From the NCBI GenBank assembly GCA_002506535.1, contig DAXT01000025.1, forward strand, positions 62,001 to 126,000: 64,000 nt of DNA, in the 5' to 3' direction. This DNA comes from Methanothrix harundinacea. Its GTDB lineage: Archaea > Halobacteriota > Methanosarcinia > Methanotrichales > Methanotrichaceae. The notes beneath the pieces are model-generated. The model was not told the origin of the DNA. It was given only the letters and a program-made list of their open reading frames with translations, and did not search any database. Below are positions 44,053 through 52,968 of the stretch, one piece after another (the stretch's first letter is position 1; every line of letters begins with the position of its first letter). Both the position numbers and the translations under genes were made by a program.

Positions 44053-44448
44053 TCACGCTCCTCCGAAGATCATCTGCTGCGGAGTAACCGTCCTCGGCTG
44101 CCCTATGGAGAAGGGCGGGGTGAAAACCGATACCCGCGAGAAGGTGGTGTTGCTGACGGAGATGGAGAAGCTGGGGGTGTAAGTTATGGGGGCAGGAGCG
44201 CCGATGGATACCGGCTCCATGCTGGGCTTGCCCGCGAAGGTCCCGAAGCTCCTTCCCAGGGTCCTCACGTCTACCGCGTCTGTGGTGGTCCTTGGCGCGT
44301 CTCGAGTGTACTTGATGACGATGGGTGTCATGCTCGCCTTAATCTCTGCCTTTTTGCCTAGAGTGCTCAGATCAATCGGAGTTCCGGCAGCTGCAACCAT
44401 GCCCACCAGGAGCATGGTGGCCAAAATAGCCGTCAAAATTATTTTCAT
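44053..44448 (-). CDS. small exported protein of unknown function
   Basis: The 131-residue product has a signal peptide (MKIILTAILATMLLVGMVAAA) and a mature part rich in Thr, Ser, Pro and Val without cysteine (APRTTTDAVDVRTLGRSFG, ITYTPSFSISVSN). It looks like a beta-rich envelope protein. A good ribosome-binding site (GGGAGG) precedes the ATG at 44448. It lies downstream of the thioredoxin-like gene on the same strand, 113 bases away. No family is recognised. Confidence 0.65.
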   Translation of the reverse strand: MKIILTAILATMLLVGMVAAAGTPIDLSTLGKKAEIKASMTPIVIKYTRDAPRTTTDAVDVRTLGRSFGTFAGKPSMEPVSIGAPAPITYTPSFSISVSNTTFSRVSVFTPPFSIGQPRTVTPQQMIFGGA

Positions 44449-44561
44449 GGATAACCTAACCTCCCTATTCCTATGGGCCGGGTCTTTGAATTATTACCAT
44501 TTATTCCTTTTGATGAAAGGGCAAAGAGATGATCCCAGATCTTCCCCAAAGTTCCCGGCGA

Positions 44562-45200
44562 TCACACCCCTCGAGGTTGCGAGATATCAATGTTGCCGGC
44601 CTCAGATTTCCCGCTGTAAAGGCGGATGGCTTCGTCGAGGCGGGACCTGACCCACCCCTCTGCGAGGTAGCCGGTGGCGCTCTGCCAGGCGACCTGCGTC
44701 CCCTCCGGCCCGGGGACGAGGGTAAGAATTGCCGTAAGAGGAACTAACCTGGGATTTCCGGTGGGATCGTATATCACAAGGCCGTCCCATGCCTTCTGAT
44801 GCTGGTTATCGGCCAGGACGTCCACGTAGGCGACCTCATCCCCCAGATCACCCAGCGCCTTATGAATCCCGGCCTCCTGCCTGATGCATGAGGGACAGCC
44901 GATCCTGTGGATGAAGATGATGACCGGCTTCTCCTCCAGGGGTTCGAGAGCCCAGGAGGGGTGATCGACGGGAGATCCCGCCTTTTGATGATGATCCGGG
45001 TACCCGATCCACCAGCCTTCTGGAACTGGCCCTGCTCCTCCATCTCCGCCAGCTCCGCAGGCCGCGAAGGCCAGGAGACAGACGACCAGGATGACCGCAG
45101 ATCTGAGATCCGCGAACTTCTTACATCTCTTCGGCGAGATCGTTTTATCAGCTCCCAGAGGGGGATTCGCCATTATCAGATATAATTTCTCTGCCGCCAT
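44562..45200 (-). CDS. membrane-anchored or exported thioredoxin-like protein
   Basis: The protein of up to 212 residues has a hydrophobic segment at about 33-48 (LRSAVILVVCLLAFAAC) that ends in a lipobox-like cysteine, a short Gly-rich linker, then a thioredoxin-like core with IIFIHRIGCPSCIRQ, giving a CxxC pair at Cys102 and Cys105. The later VPLTAIL contains a cis-Pro-like position. It probably acts outside the membrane in thiol-disulfide exchange. The start is uncertain: an ATG at 45173 also leaves the signal intact. It is divergent from an exported rhodanese-like protein, which suggests a shared role. Confidence 0.7.
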   Translation of the reverse strand: MAAEKLYLIMANPPLGADKTISPKRCKKFADLRSAVILVVCLLAFAACGAGGDGGAGPVPEGWWIGYPDHHQKAGSPVDHPSWALEPLEEKPVIIFIHRIGCPSCIRQEAGIHKALGDLGDEVAYVDVLADNQHQKAWDGLVIYDPTGNPRLVPLTAILTLVPGPEGTQVAWQSATGYLAEGWVRSRLDEAIRLYSGKSEAGNIDISQPRGV

Positions 45201-45584
45201 CCTCGAACTACGATATCAAGACTATGGGAGAAGACCTCTTTGTATGACGAGGAGGCGACCTCCTCGTTGAGGGGAGGCGATCTCCTCCCATGACGGGAGC
45301 GGGTCCATTCCCATGATCCATCTCTATATACCTGATCGGCAGATCTCCAGATCGCCGTCCCTGATCTTCCGGCCTCGTCCCCCGGGACCGGGAAGGGGTC
45401 CGACCGCATCAGAGATAAATGAGATCGACCAACGGCCTTTGTCCTTCGGCCCCCTGGTGGGACGTGGTCAGAGAACCGATCCGGTATGGTTGGTCCGCAG
45501 AAGGAGAGGCGAACCGATCTATCGAGATGGAAGAGACGGATGGACGAAGTCTGGATCATAAAACCATGAAGGAGGATACATTTC
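45201..45584. other. 384-base divergent intergenic region with promoter-like sites
   Basis: This stretch separates the minus-strand thioredoxin-like gene from the plus-strand rhodanese-like gene. It holds two adjacent hairpins (listed separately), a TATA-like CTCTATATACC near 45323-45333 and an excellent ribosome-binding site (AAGGAGGA, about 45569-45576) for the gene at 45585. Open frames across it look like chance readings of GC-rich DNA. No tRNA or other RNA gene is recognised. Confidence 0.5.
45247..45289. repeat. two adjacent perfect hairpins
   Basis: The first is ACGAGGAGG (45247-45255) paired with CCTCCTCGT (45259-45267) around a CGA loop, a perfect nine-base stem. The second is GGGAGG (45272-45277) paired with CCTCCC (45284-45289) around CGATCT. 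They share the GGAGG/CCTCC core, so alternative pairing between them is possible. They lie 47-89 bases upstream of the thioredoxin-like gene. Confidence 0.7.
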
Positions 45585-46496
45585 ATGCGAAACTATATAA
45601 ATATCTTATGGGGCCTTGGAGCGGTCCTGGCGATCGCAGTGACCCTTACGGCCGCAGCTGCCCCCGGTTGCTCCAGCTGCGTCGGCGGCGGGAGCGGAGG
45701 GACGTGGTCGTCGGGGATCGCCTTCATAGGCGCCAGCGCTGAAGCGAGCACCAGAATGGATAAGGGATCATCAACCTCCGCGGCAGGATCCCCGGAACAG
45801 ATACCGCCATCATCGATGATCACCGCAAGGGCTCTCTATGAAGACCAGCTCGGCGATAAAAGATGGGCGATGGCTTACGTCGGCGTTCCCGGAGACGATT
45901 CTTACATCGAGGGATCGATCCACCTACCCCTCGACCAGGTCTTCAACGCCGAGGGCAGCCTGAAATCTCCCGAAGAGATCGCCGCGATATTCGGGGCGGC
46001 CGGTATCTCCGAGGACGACCCCCTGGTGATTTACGGCGACAATTTCGTCAACGGTTACGATACCTTCGCCTTCTGGGTGATGAAGTACCTCGGCCACCAG
46101 GACGTCCGGCTCCTGGAGGGGACGAGGGGCGGCCGCGAGGCTGCGGGGCTGAAGTTCGTCGAAAACCCCGCTCCTCGGGCGGCTGAGACATACAACCCCG
46201 ACCCCAACCTCGACCTATTAGCCTCCGCCGACGATCTGGCTGACCTCCAGCTGGTGGACCCGAGGACCGCTGCCGAGTACAACGCAGGCCATCTTGAAGG
46301 GGCGATCAACATCGACTACACCAGGGTGATGGGCTCCAGCGGCCTCGCCACCTCCCAGGCGCTGGCCCAGGCCTTCCGCGGCCTGGACAAAGACGAGCGA
46401 GTGGTCGTCTACTCCAGCAAAGGGGGGCTGGCCTCGATAGTCTGGTACGCCCTCGCCGCTCAGGGTTTCGATGCAAGCCTCCTGGTCCTGGGCTGA
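45585..46496 (+). CDS. exported double rhodanese-like protein lacking catalytic cysteines
   Basis: The 303-residue protein has a signal peptide (residues 1 to about 26), then Cys29 and Cys32 in a short PGCSSCVGG stretch. Two rhodanese-like domains follow (about 78-190 and 212-303). The first has SYIEGSIHLPLDQV and VIYGDNFVNG; the second has DPRTAAEYNAGHLEGAINIDY and VVVYSSKGGLAS. The active-site cysteine expected after VIY/VVY is Gly151 in the first and Ser277 in the second, so classic sulfurtransfer is unlikely. It may bind a partner or sulfur compound, or use the N-terminal CSSC pair. It is divergent from a thioredoxin-like gene. Confidence 0.82.
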   Translation: MRNYINILWGLGAVLAIAVTLTAAAAPGCSSCVGGGSGGTWSSGIAFIGASAEASTRMDKGSSTSAAGSPEQIPPSSMITARALYEDQLGDKRWAMAYVGVPGDDSYIEGSIHLPLDQVFNAEGSLKSPEEIAAIFGAAGISEDDPLVIYGDNFVNGYDTFAFWVMKYLGHQDVRLLEGTRGGREAAGLKFVENPAPRAAETYNPDPNLDLLASADDLADLQLVDPRTAAEYNAGHLEGAINIDYTRVMGSSGLATSQALAQAFRGLDKDERVVVYSSKGGLASIVWYALAAQGFDASLLVLG

Positions 46497-46569
46497 TGGA
46501 AGCGACATAAAGACGGGAGGATGGTCGAGGCCGGAGCTGACCAACGACGCTTTGGCCTGCAGATCCTCT

Positions 46570-48354
46570 TCAAAGCGGCCAGAAGAGGAGGATGAGGGGG
46601 ACGGCGGCGAGGGCGGCGACGACGCTGAGAGGGAGGCCGAGCCGCCAGTAGTCCCCGAACTGGTAGCCTCCCGGCCCCATCACCAGGGTGTTTGACTGGT
46701 GGCCTATCGGTGTAAGAAAGGCGCAGGATGCGCCGACGGCGACTGCCATCAGGAAGGGATCCGGGGAGAGATCCAGGACGAGGGCGGCGTTGAAGGAGAT
46801 GGGTGCCATGATCACCGCCGCCGCGGCGTTGTTTACGATGTTGGTGAGGATCATCGTCCAGGCGAGGAGAGCCGCCAGGATCACCACCGCGGGAAAGGGG
46901 CTCAACGCGCCCAGCAGCGCAGCGGAGATCGTCTCCGCCCCGCCGGTGCTCTCCAGGGCAGCCCCGACGGGGATCAGCGCCCCAAGGAGGAATATGATCG
47001 GCCAGTCGATGCTCTCGTAGGCCTCATGGATCGTCATGACCCCCGCCAGGACCATCACCACGGCCGCCGATGCGAAGGCGATCTCCACCGGGAGGAGGCC
47101 CGCGGCCGTCGTCGCGATGGCGCCTGCGAAGATAGATAGAGGTAAGGCCGCGTTCTTCTGCCTTCTTCCGAGCTTCATCCCCCGCTCGGCGAGGGGGAGG
47201 CACCCCAGGGATTCCAGGACCTCGGGTATCGTCCCCGAGGGCCCCTGCATCAGGAGGACGTCCCCCGGCTGGAAGGCTATCTCGCTGAGCCGCTCCACCA
47301 AGACCTCCCCCCGCCTGGCGACGGCTATGAGGTTCATATCATACCTCCGGGCGAGAGATAGGCTCCTCGCCGTCTCCCCCACCATCGGGGAGTCGTTGGC
47401 GACGACCGCCTCGATCAGCCCGACCTCCTTCGAGAGGAGCGCCTTCTTTCCGACAGTCATACCTCCCAGGAGCTCAAGCCCCCTCCACTTCAAAATATAC
47501 TTTATATTCTCCGCTGAGGTCTCCACCGCCAGGATGTCCCCCGGCTCCAGGATCTCGTCCCCCGTCGGCATGGGGATCCGGATATCTCCCCGGACGAGCC
47601 CCAAAATCTGCATATCCGATACGGGGGGCTCCTTCAGAACCCGGAGCTTCTTTCCGACGAGCTTCGATCTGCTGGATACCCATATCTCGGTGATGTAGTT
47701 CTCTATCTTGAAGAGATCCTCCTTCGAGGACCCCCCCTTCCTCTTGGGAGTCAGCTTCCAGCCGAAGAACCATATGAACAGGAGGCCTGCCAGAAGCACC
47801 CCCGCTCCGACGGGGGTGAAGTCGAACATCCTGAACGGTTCGCCCACCACCTCGGCCCTGTATGAGGAGACTATGATATTTGGGGGCGTCCCGATGAGGG
47901 TCAAGAGGCCGCCGAGGAGGGAGCCAAAGGCGAGGGGCATCAGGAGGAGGGAAGGTGGATCGCCGGTCCTCCGGGAGAGGCGGAGGCTCACGGGGAGGAG
48001 GATCGCGAGCGCCCCCACGTTGTTCATGAAACCGGATAGGACCGCCACGAGGCCGGTGAGGGACCTCACCTGCTGCTTCGTCGAATCTTTGGGGCTGGTG
48101 ATCGACTTCTGGATCAGATCGACGATCCCGGAGTTGAGGAGCGCCCGGCTGACTATGAGGATCGCTCCCACCGTCACCACCGCCGGATGGGCGAAGCCGG
48201 TGAACGCCTCGCCCCAGGGGACGACCCCCGAGATCGTCGCGACTAGGAGGGCCATGATGGCGACGAGATCGTACCGCCACCGCCCCCAAATGAATAAGAG
48301 AAGGGTGAGCCCCAGAATCCCGAAGATAAGAAGCTGATCCGTAGTGATTGACAA
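46570..48354 (-). CDS. SLC13/DASS-type permease with two TrkA-C domains
   Basis: The 594-residue membrane protein has an N-terminal set of helices (1-200) with a conserved NNVGALAILLPVSL region, two cytoplasmic RCK-C (TrkA-C) domains at about 210-370, and a C-terminal helix set with ILTNIVNNAAAAVIMAPIS and SCAFLTPIGHQSNTLVMGPGGYQFGDYWRLG, the second signature of the divalent-anion:Na symporter family. Substrates could be dicarboxylates, sulfate or another anion. It is 123 bases from a closely similar gene, a tandem duplication. It is convergent with the rhodanese-like gene, 73 bases away. Confidence 0.9.
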   Translation of the reverse strand: MSITTDQLLIFGILGLTLLLFIWGRWRYDLVAIMALLVATISGVVPWGEAFTGFAHPAVVTVGAILIVSRALLNSGIVDLIQKSITSPKDSTKQQVRSLTGLVAVLSGFMNNVGALAILLPVSLRLSRRTGDPPSLLLMPLAFGSLLGGLLTLIGTPPNIIVSSYRAEVVGEPFRMFDFTPVGAGVLLAGLLFIWFFGWKLTPKRKGGSSKEDLFKIENYITEIWVSSRSKLVGKKLRVLKEPPVSDMQILGLVRGDIRIPMPTGDEILEPGDILAVETSAENIKYILKWRGLELLGGMTVGKKALLSKEVGLIEAVVANDSPMVGETARSLSLARRYDMNLIAVARRGEVLVERLSEIAFQPGDVLLMQGPSGTIPEVLESLGCLPLAERGMKLGRRQKNAALPLSIFAGAIATTAAGLLPVEIAFASAAVVMVLAGVMTIHEAYESIDWPIIFLLGALIPVGAALESTGGAETISAALLGALSPFPAVVILAALLAWTMILTNIVNNAAAAVIMAPISFNAALVLDLSPDPFLMAVAVGASCAFLTPIGHQSNTLVMGPGGYQFGDYWRLGLPLSVVAALAAVPLILLFWPL

Positions 48355-48477
48355 TGGCTCATCCCCCGCAGTCCTCCAATAGTGTCATTCTATTCGGATT
48401 TATATTTTGTCAGATGCTACGCCGTCGGATTGGAGGTCAACCCCGCCTTGCCCAGGCCCTCTGGAGGAGGTCCGGGT

Positions 48478-50311
48478 CTAGCCACTGAGGGGCCAGAAAT
48501 GGAGGATGAGGGGGATCGAGACGACGGCGATGACGATCTCCATGGGCAGGCCCATCCTCCAGTAGTCACCGAACTGGTACCCGCCGGGGCCCATCACAAG
48601 GGTGTTGGACTGGTGGCCTATGGGGGTCAGAAAGGCACAGGACGCCCCTATGGCGACGGCCATCAGGAAGGGGTCGGAGGAGAGGTCCATGAACTGCGCG
48701 ATCCCAAGGCCGATCGGCGCCATCAGGACCGCTGCCGCGGCGTTGTTGACGATATCCGATAGGAACATGGTGATGACGAGGAGCATCGCCAGGGATACGA
48801 CGGGGGTATAGCCTCCGGAGACGGCGAGGATGCCCTCGGCGATGAGGCCTGCCCCCCCCCGTCGTCTCAAGGGCCCGGCCTACGGGGATCATAGCTCCCA
48901 GGAGGATTATCACCGGCCAGTCAATGGAGGTGTAAACCTCCCGGAGGTTGAGCAGACCCCCCATCACCATGGCGACGGCCGCCGAGACCAGGGCGATCTG
49001 GACGGGGAGGAGGCCCGCGGCCACCGCCAGGATGGCTGAGCCGAAGATCGCGACGGAGAGGACGATCCGCCGCGGATGGGCGAGGCGGAGCCCCCGCTCC
49101 GCCAGGGGGAGACACCCCATGGTGCTCAGCACCTCGGGGAGGACCTCCCTGGGCCCCTGGATGAGGAGGACGTCGCCGGCCTGAAACCGAACCTGTCCCA
49201 GCCGCTTCTGGAGCTGGACGCCGTGGCGGGCAACCCCGACGAGATTTACACCGTACCGCCATCGCATATTCACCGACCTCGCCGTCCTGCCCAGGAGCCT
49301 CGAATCGGTCTTGACGACCGCCTCCACCATCCCCGTATCCTTCGAGCTGAGCGCCTCCTCCCCGAGCGTCTTCTCCTCGCCGAGCTGAAAGCCGGTATCG
49401 TCGAGGAAGGTCTTCAGCTCGTCGGCGTCCGACTCCACCAGGAGGATATCCCCCGGCATCAGGGGGTGGAAGATGGAGGGGGAGGCGATTCTCGTCTCCC
49501 CGGAGAGAAGCCCCAGCACCTGAAACTCGGCCTTCGATGCCTCCCTCACCTCCTGAAGGGTCTTTCCCGCCAGCTTCGCACCCTCGGGGACCAGGACCTC
49601 GGTGAGGTAGTTCTCTATCTCAAAGAGCCTCTCCTTGGAAGAAGGAGACTTGCGGGCGGGAACGAGCCTCCAGCCTATAAGAGATATGAAGAGCACCCCC
49701 GCCACCGCCACCCCCAGTCCGACGGGGGTGAAGTCGAACATCCCGAAGGGCTCACCGACGCTCTCGGCCCTGAAGGTGGCGATTATGATATTCGGGGGGG
49801 TGCCGATCAGCGTAATGAGGCCCCCAAGAAGGGATCCGAAGGCGAGGGGCATCAGAAGGATAGAAGGGGAGTTGCCGCTCTTGATCGCCATCCTGATGCC
49901 GACGGGGAGGAGGAGGGCCATGGCGCCGACGTTGTTCATGAAACCGGATAGGAGGGTGACAAGGCCTGTGAGGGAGGCGACCTGGCGTGTCGGAGAGTCC
50001 CCCGCCCGGGAGAGCCAGCCGGCCATGATGTCCACCGCCCCCGAGTTCAAGAGGCCCCGGCTGGCGACGAGGACGGCGGCGACGGTGATGACGGCGGGAT
50101 GGCCGAAGCCGAGGAACGCCTGATCTGGAGGGACGAGGCCGACGACGGTGGCGGCGAGGAGGACGAGGAGAGAGACGACGTCGTACCGCAACCGCCCCCA
50201 GACGAAGAATACGAGGGCGAGGAGGAGGATGCCGAAGATCATCGCCTGAGCTCCTGTAATCCCGAATATCAGTATCTGATCTCCATTCATCCCGAATATC
50301 ATGGCCGCCAT
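48478..50311 (-). pseudogene. second SLC13/TrkA-C permease, frameshifted in a nine-base homopolymer
   Basis: The 5' part (to about 48861) encodes the same layout as its neighbour: helices with NNVGAMALLLPVGI, two TrkA-C domains, and GAMIPVGRALETTGG. Then the frame changes and reads Arg/Pro-rich nonsense. The correct C-terminus (AGLIAEGILAVSGGYTPVV to SCAFLTPIGHQSNTLVMGPGG and FWPLSG) continues in another frame to 48478. The switch is at nine C residues (48852-48860); removing one restores a protein of about 610 residues. Real inactivation, slippage or sequencing error are all possible. The ATG could be at 50311, 50302 or 50290. Confidence 0.82.
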
Positions 50312-50519
50312 CCCCTCACCACTCTGGAAATTATCGAGGAATGGAATTTATAGATTTGGCCCGCAGGCCCCTGACGACGTACGTCTAACCTCGGGAGGGC
50401 CGTCTTGAGAGGTCACCGGTCATTCCGCCGCCGTCCATCGAGGTCTCGAAGCCTTCCCCCCCCTTCTCTTCCCTCCCCCCCTTCTCCTCCGTCCTCTCCA
50501 GGCCTTCTTCACCAGAGGG

Positions 50520-50801
50520 CTACTTCTTATCGAGGACTTTTATGATATGATAGCCAAAATCGGTCTTCACGGGCCCGAGGACCTTCCCCTTCTCCCCATC
50601 GAAGGCGGCCCGCTCAAACTCCGGGACCATCTTCCCCTTCCCGAACCATCCGAGGTCGCCCTTGTTCTTCCCTGAAGGGCAGTCGGAGTACTTCCTGGCC
50701 ATCTCGGCGAAGCTCTCGCCCTTGTTGATCTTATCGAGGACTTCCTTCGCCTTCTTCTCTGTTTTTACAAGAATATGGGCCGCATGAACCTCTTTCGTCA
50801 T
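50520..50801 (-). CDS. parvulin-type peptidyl-prolyl isomerase
   Basis: This 93-residue single-domain protein is a parvulin. [12 protein letters not shown] provides the first histidine of the active site, [27 protein letters not shown] the central signature, and [14 protein letters not shown] the second histidine at the C-terminus. There is no signal peptide, so it acts in the cytoplasm on proline bonds. It follows the REC-GAF-PAS gene by 44 bases on the minus strand. Downstream lies a 39-base pure pyrimidine tract (plus strand, 50452-50490) in the 208-base gap before the permease gene. Confidence 0.92.
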   Translation of the reverse strand: MTKEVHAAHILVKTEKKAKEVLDKINKGESFAEMARKYSDCPSGKNKGDLGWFGKGKMVPEFERAAFDGEKGKVLGPVKTDFGYHIIKVLDKK

Positions 50802-50845
50802 GGAGAGGTCGTTGGCGCGGCCTGATAAAAAGGTTATCTGAGCCC

Positions 50846-52552
50846 CTAATCCGGCGGCATCTTTCCGCCCTCTCCTCCATCGGCGCGGATACCGTCACGG
50901 ACCAGGGATCCGCCCCCCCTCACCCCCATCTGCTGGATGACCCCCGTCATCCTCGCCGGATCGCCCCTCTCGTCCCACGATACCACCTTGCCCCGGCCCA
51001 GAATCCAGACCCAGCGCCCGTCTTTCGCCTTCATCCTGTGTTCGGTCTCACAGTATGGGGTCAGCCCGTCCAGGTGATCCCTCAGGGCCTGCTTTACTCT
51101 TGACCGGTCTTCCGGATGGACGAGCCGGTCCCAGATCCCGAGGCACGTCTTCAGCTCCTCGACGGAATAACCCAATATCTCACCCCATTTATCGCTGAAA
51201 GCCTCCTCCTTCGTCGCCAGGTTCCAGTCCCAGACTCCGAGGTTTCCCCCCTCCACCGCCAGCTTCAGCCTCTCCTCGCTCTCTTTGAGAGCCTCTTCGG
51301 CCAGCTTCTGTTCGGTGATATCTATGCTGACCCCCAGGGCCGCCTCCATATCCCCCTCCCCGTCGAGAAGGGGATAAGTCGAGAAGAGGGCGGGAAACCT
51401 CTCAGCGTTCTTTCGCACCAGGGTCGTGAGCCCAGAGAAGCTCTTTCTTCCCACCCTCATCTTCCGGTGGGCCTCCGGGAAGAGGGCGACATCCTCGGGG
51501 AGATGGAGGATCGAGACCGGACCGCCCACTACCTCCCGACGGCAATAGCCGAAGATCTTCTCGGCTCCGGGACTGAACTCCAGCACCTTCGGGTCGGGGT
51601 CGGTGGCGTCGGTTATGATGAAAGAGACGTTCTCTGCGGCCTCGAAGATGGCCCGGAGCCTCTCTTCGCTCCTCCGGAGTTCTTCCTCGGCCCGGAGGCG
51701 GACGATGGCGTTCTCCGTCATGGCGGCGATCGTCTCAAGGCCGCCCCGCCCCGATTGAGGGATCTCGTTTTTGGTGTGAGATCCGACGCTGTAGTAGCCG
51801 ATCACCTCCCCCTCGAAAGAGATGGGGACGACGGCCATCGAGAGGAGCCCCTCCCGGACCCGGGCCTCCTGGAGGGGGAGGTCTTTGTCCTCATATCGGA
51901 TGTAGACCGGGTCCCCGGCCCTGGCGAAGAGGGACGTTCTGGGATTTCGACTCCTCTTTGATATCGCCTCGACGAACTCGGGAGAAAATCCCGTCGAATG
52001 GCGCAGGCTGAAGCTTCCGGAGGCTCTATCCAGAAGATACATCGTCCCGCAGTCGGTCCCCGAAACCTCCATCGCCGCTCCGATGCAGAGGCTGAGGGCG
52101 GCGGATAGGGAGGCGGCCCCCGAGAGCTGGAGGGCCAGGTCCCGCTTTATCCGATCCTCCCTCCTGGCCCTCTCGCGTTCTGAGGCCTGCCGGACCTGAT
52201 GGGAGAGCTCTGCGAAGAGGACCTTCGGGTCGCCGTCCTTCTGCATATAGTAGTCGGCGCCGGAGTTGAGAGCCTCGATCACCACCTCCTCGCGACTCTT
52301 TCCGGTGAAGAGGATGAAGGGGATCTCAAGGCCGAGGCTGCGGACCTCTTTGAGAAACGATATCCCGTCCATCTCGGGCATGGCGTAATCGGAGATGACC
52401 ACATCGTACCGCTCTCTATCCTCTTTCAGCTTCGATAGAGCCCGGGCGGCCGATACCGTCGCTTCCACCAGGAGATCTCCAGATCTCTCGAGGAAGATCT
52501 TTGTGACCTCCAGAAATGCCGGGTCGTCGTCGACGAGGAGGACCCGTATCAT
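50846..52552 (-). CDS. response regulator with GAF and two PAS domains, no output kinase
   Basis: This 568-residue protein has a receiver domain (1-120: acidic Asp8-Asp10, phospho-acceptor Asp55 in [13 protein letters not shown], Thr83, Lys105), a GAF domain (about 140-285), a PAS domain (about 295-415) and a PAS/PAC domain (about 420-545, with [23 protein letters not shown]). It stops right after the second PAC without a histidine kinase, HTH or cyclase domain. It may signal by protein contacts, as do other kinase-less methanogen sensors. The C-terminal tail after GVIQQMGV is Gly-rich and lacks the usual DITERK ending, so a truncation is possible. Confidence 0.85.
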   Translation of the reverse strand: MIRVLLVDDDPAFLEVTKIFLERSGDLLVEATVSAARALSKLKEDRERYDVVISDYAMPEMDGISFLKEVRSLGLEIPFILFTGKSREEVVIEALNSGADYYMQKDGDPKVLFAELSHQVRQASERERARREDRIKRDLALQLSGAASLSAALSLCIGAAMEVSGTDCGTMYLLDRASGSFSLRHSTGFSPEFVEAISKRSRNPRTSLFARAGDPVYIRYEDKDLPLQEARVREGLLSMAVVPISFEGEVIGYYSVGSHTKNEIPQSGRGGLETIAAMTENAIVRLRAEEELRRSEERLRAIFEAAENVSFIITDATDPDPKVLEFSPGAEKIFGYCRREVVGGPVSILHLPEDVALFPEAHRKMRVGRKSFSGLTTLVRKNAERFPALFSTYPLLDGEGDMEAALGVSIDITEQKLAEEALKESEERLKLAVEGGNLGVWDWNLATKEEAFSDKWGEILGYSVEELKTCLGIWDRLVHPEDRSRVKQALRDHLDGLTPYCETEHRMKAKDGRWVWILGRGKVVSWDERGDPARMTGVIQQMGVRGGGSLVRDGIRADGGEGGKMPPD

Positions 52553-52968
52553 GAACCTCCTCCGACTAATTCTCCGCTTATGAGCTGCGGGGAGTGATCA
52601 GGATATGACCCCCGACGACCGGATGCCATATGGACTGTGATAAGAGAAGAGTCTGGATATTTCCGTTCGTCTTTTGAGGTTCTGGCTGACATTTCGGTCT
52701 ACCCTCTTGCTGCCCTCTTTCTTATTCCCGGCGTTCGATCCGGGGAGCATCGCCGACCGGAAACGGAACGGCTGCCCGGACCCCGGTGGTGGTCCCCGTC
52801 CCGGCCGGGAGGGCTGCGACCCTCTGAGGATGAAGATCCCCGGAGAGTTTCGCCCGGGTTCGGGTCCCGGGATCGCCGGCGCATCAGCGGTTTTTTGACC
52901 CCATGGAGGGGCCACCTCCGGATAGAGGGGGGGCGCGCGAGGAGATCAATCCCGTTAATCTCTCTGGC
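52553..52968. other. 416-base gene-free stretch, GC-rich and structured
   Basis: Between the REC-GAF-PAS start and the inositol-phosphate synthase stop I see no convincing gene. The part from about 52730 to 52895 is rich in inverted GC blocks, for example CCCGGGTTCGGGTCCCGGG near 52852-52870 and GGACCCCGGTGGTGGTCCCC near 52777-52796. On the plus strand it ends with a T6 run (about 52891-52896). That layout would suit a small structured RNA on the plus strand, but it matches no RNA family I know by eye. Open frames here have skewed Arg/Pro-rich composition. Confidence 0.4.

Noticed and set aside
45419..45742. Small plus-strand open frame upstream of the rhodanese-like gene
   Set aside because: It overlaps the real gene in another frame and has no ribosome-binding site or protein-like composition.
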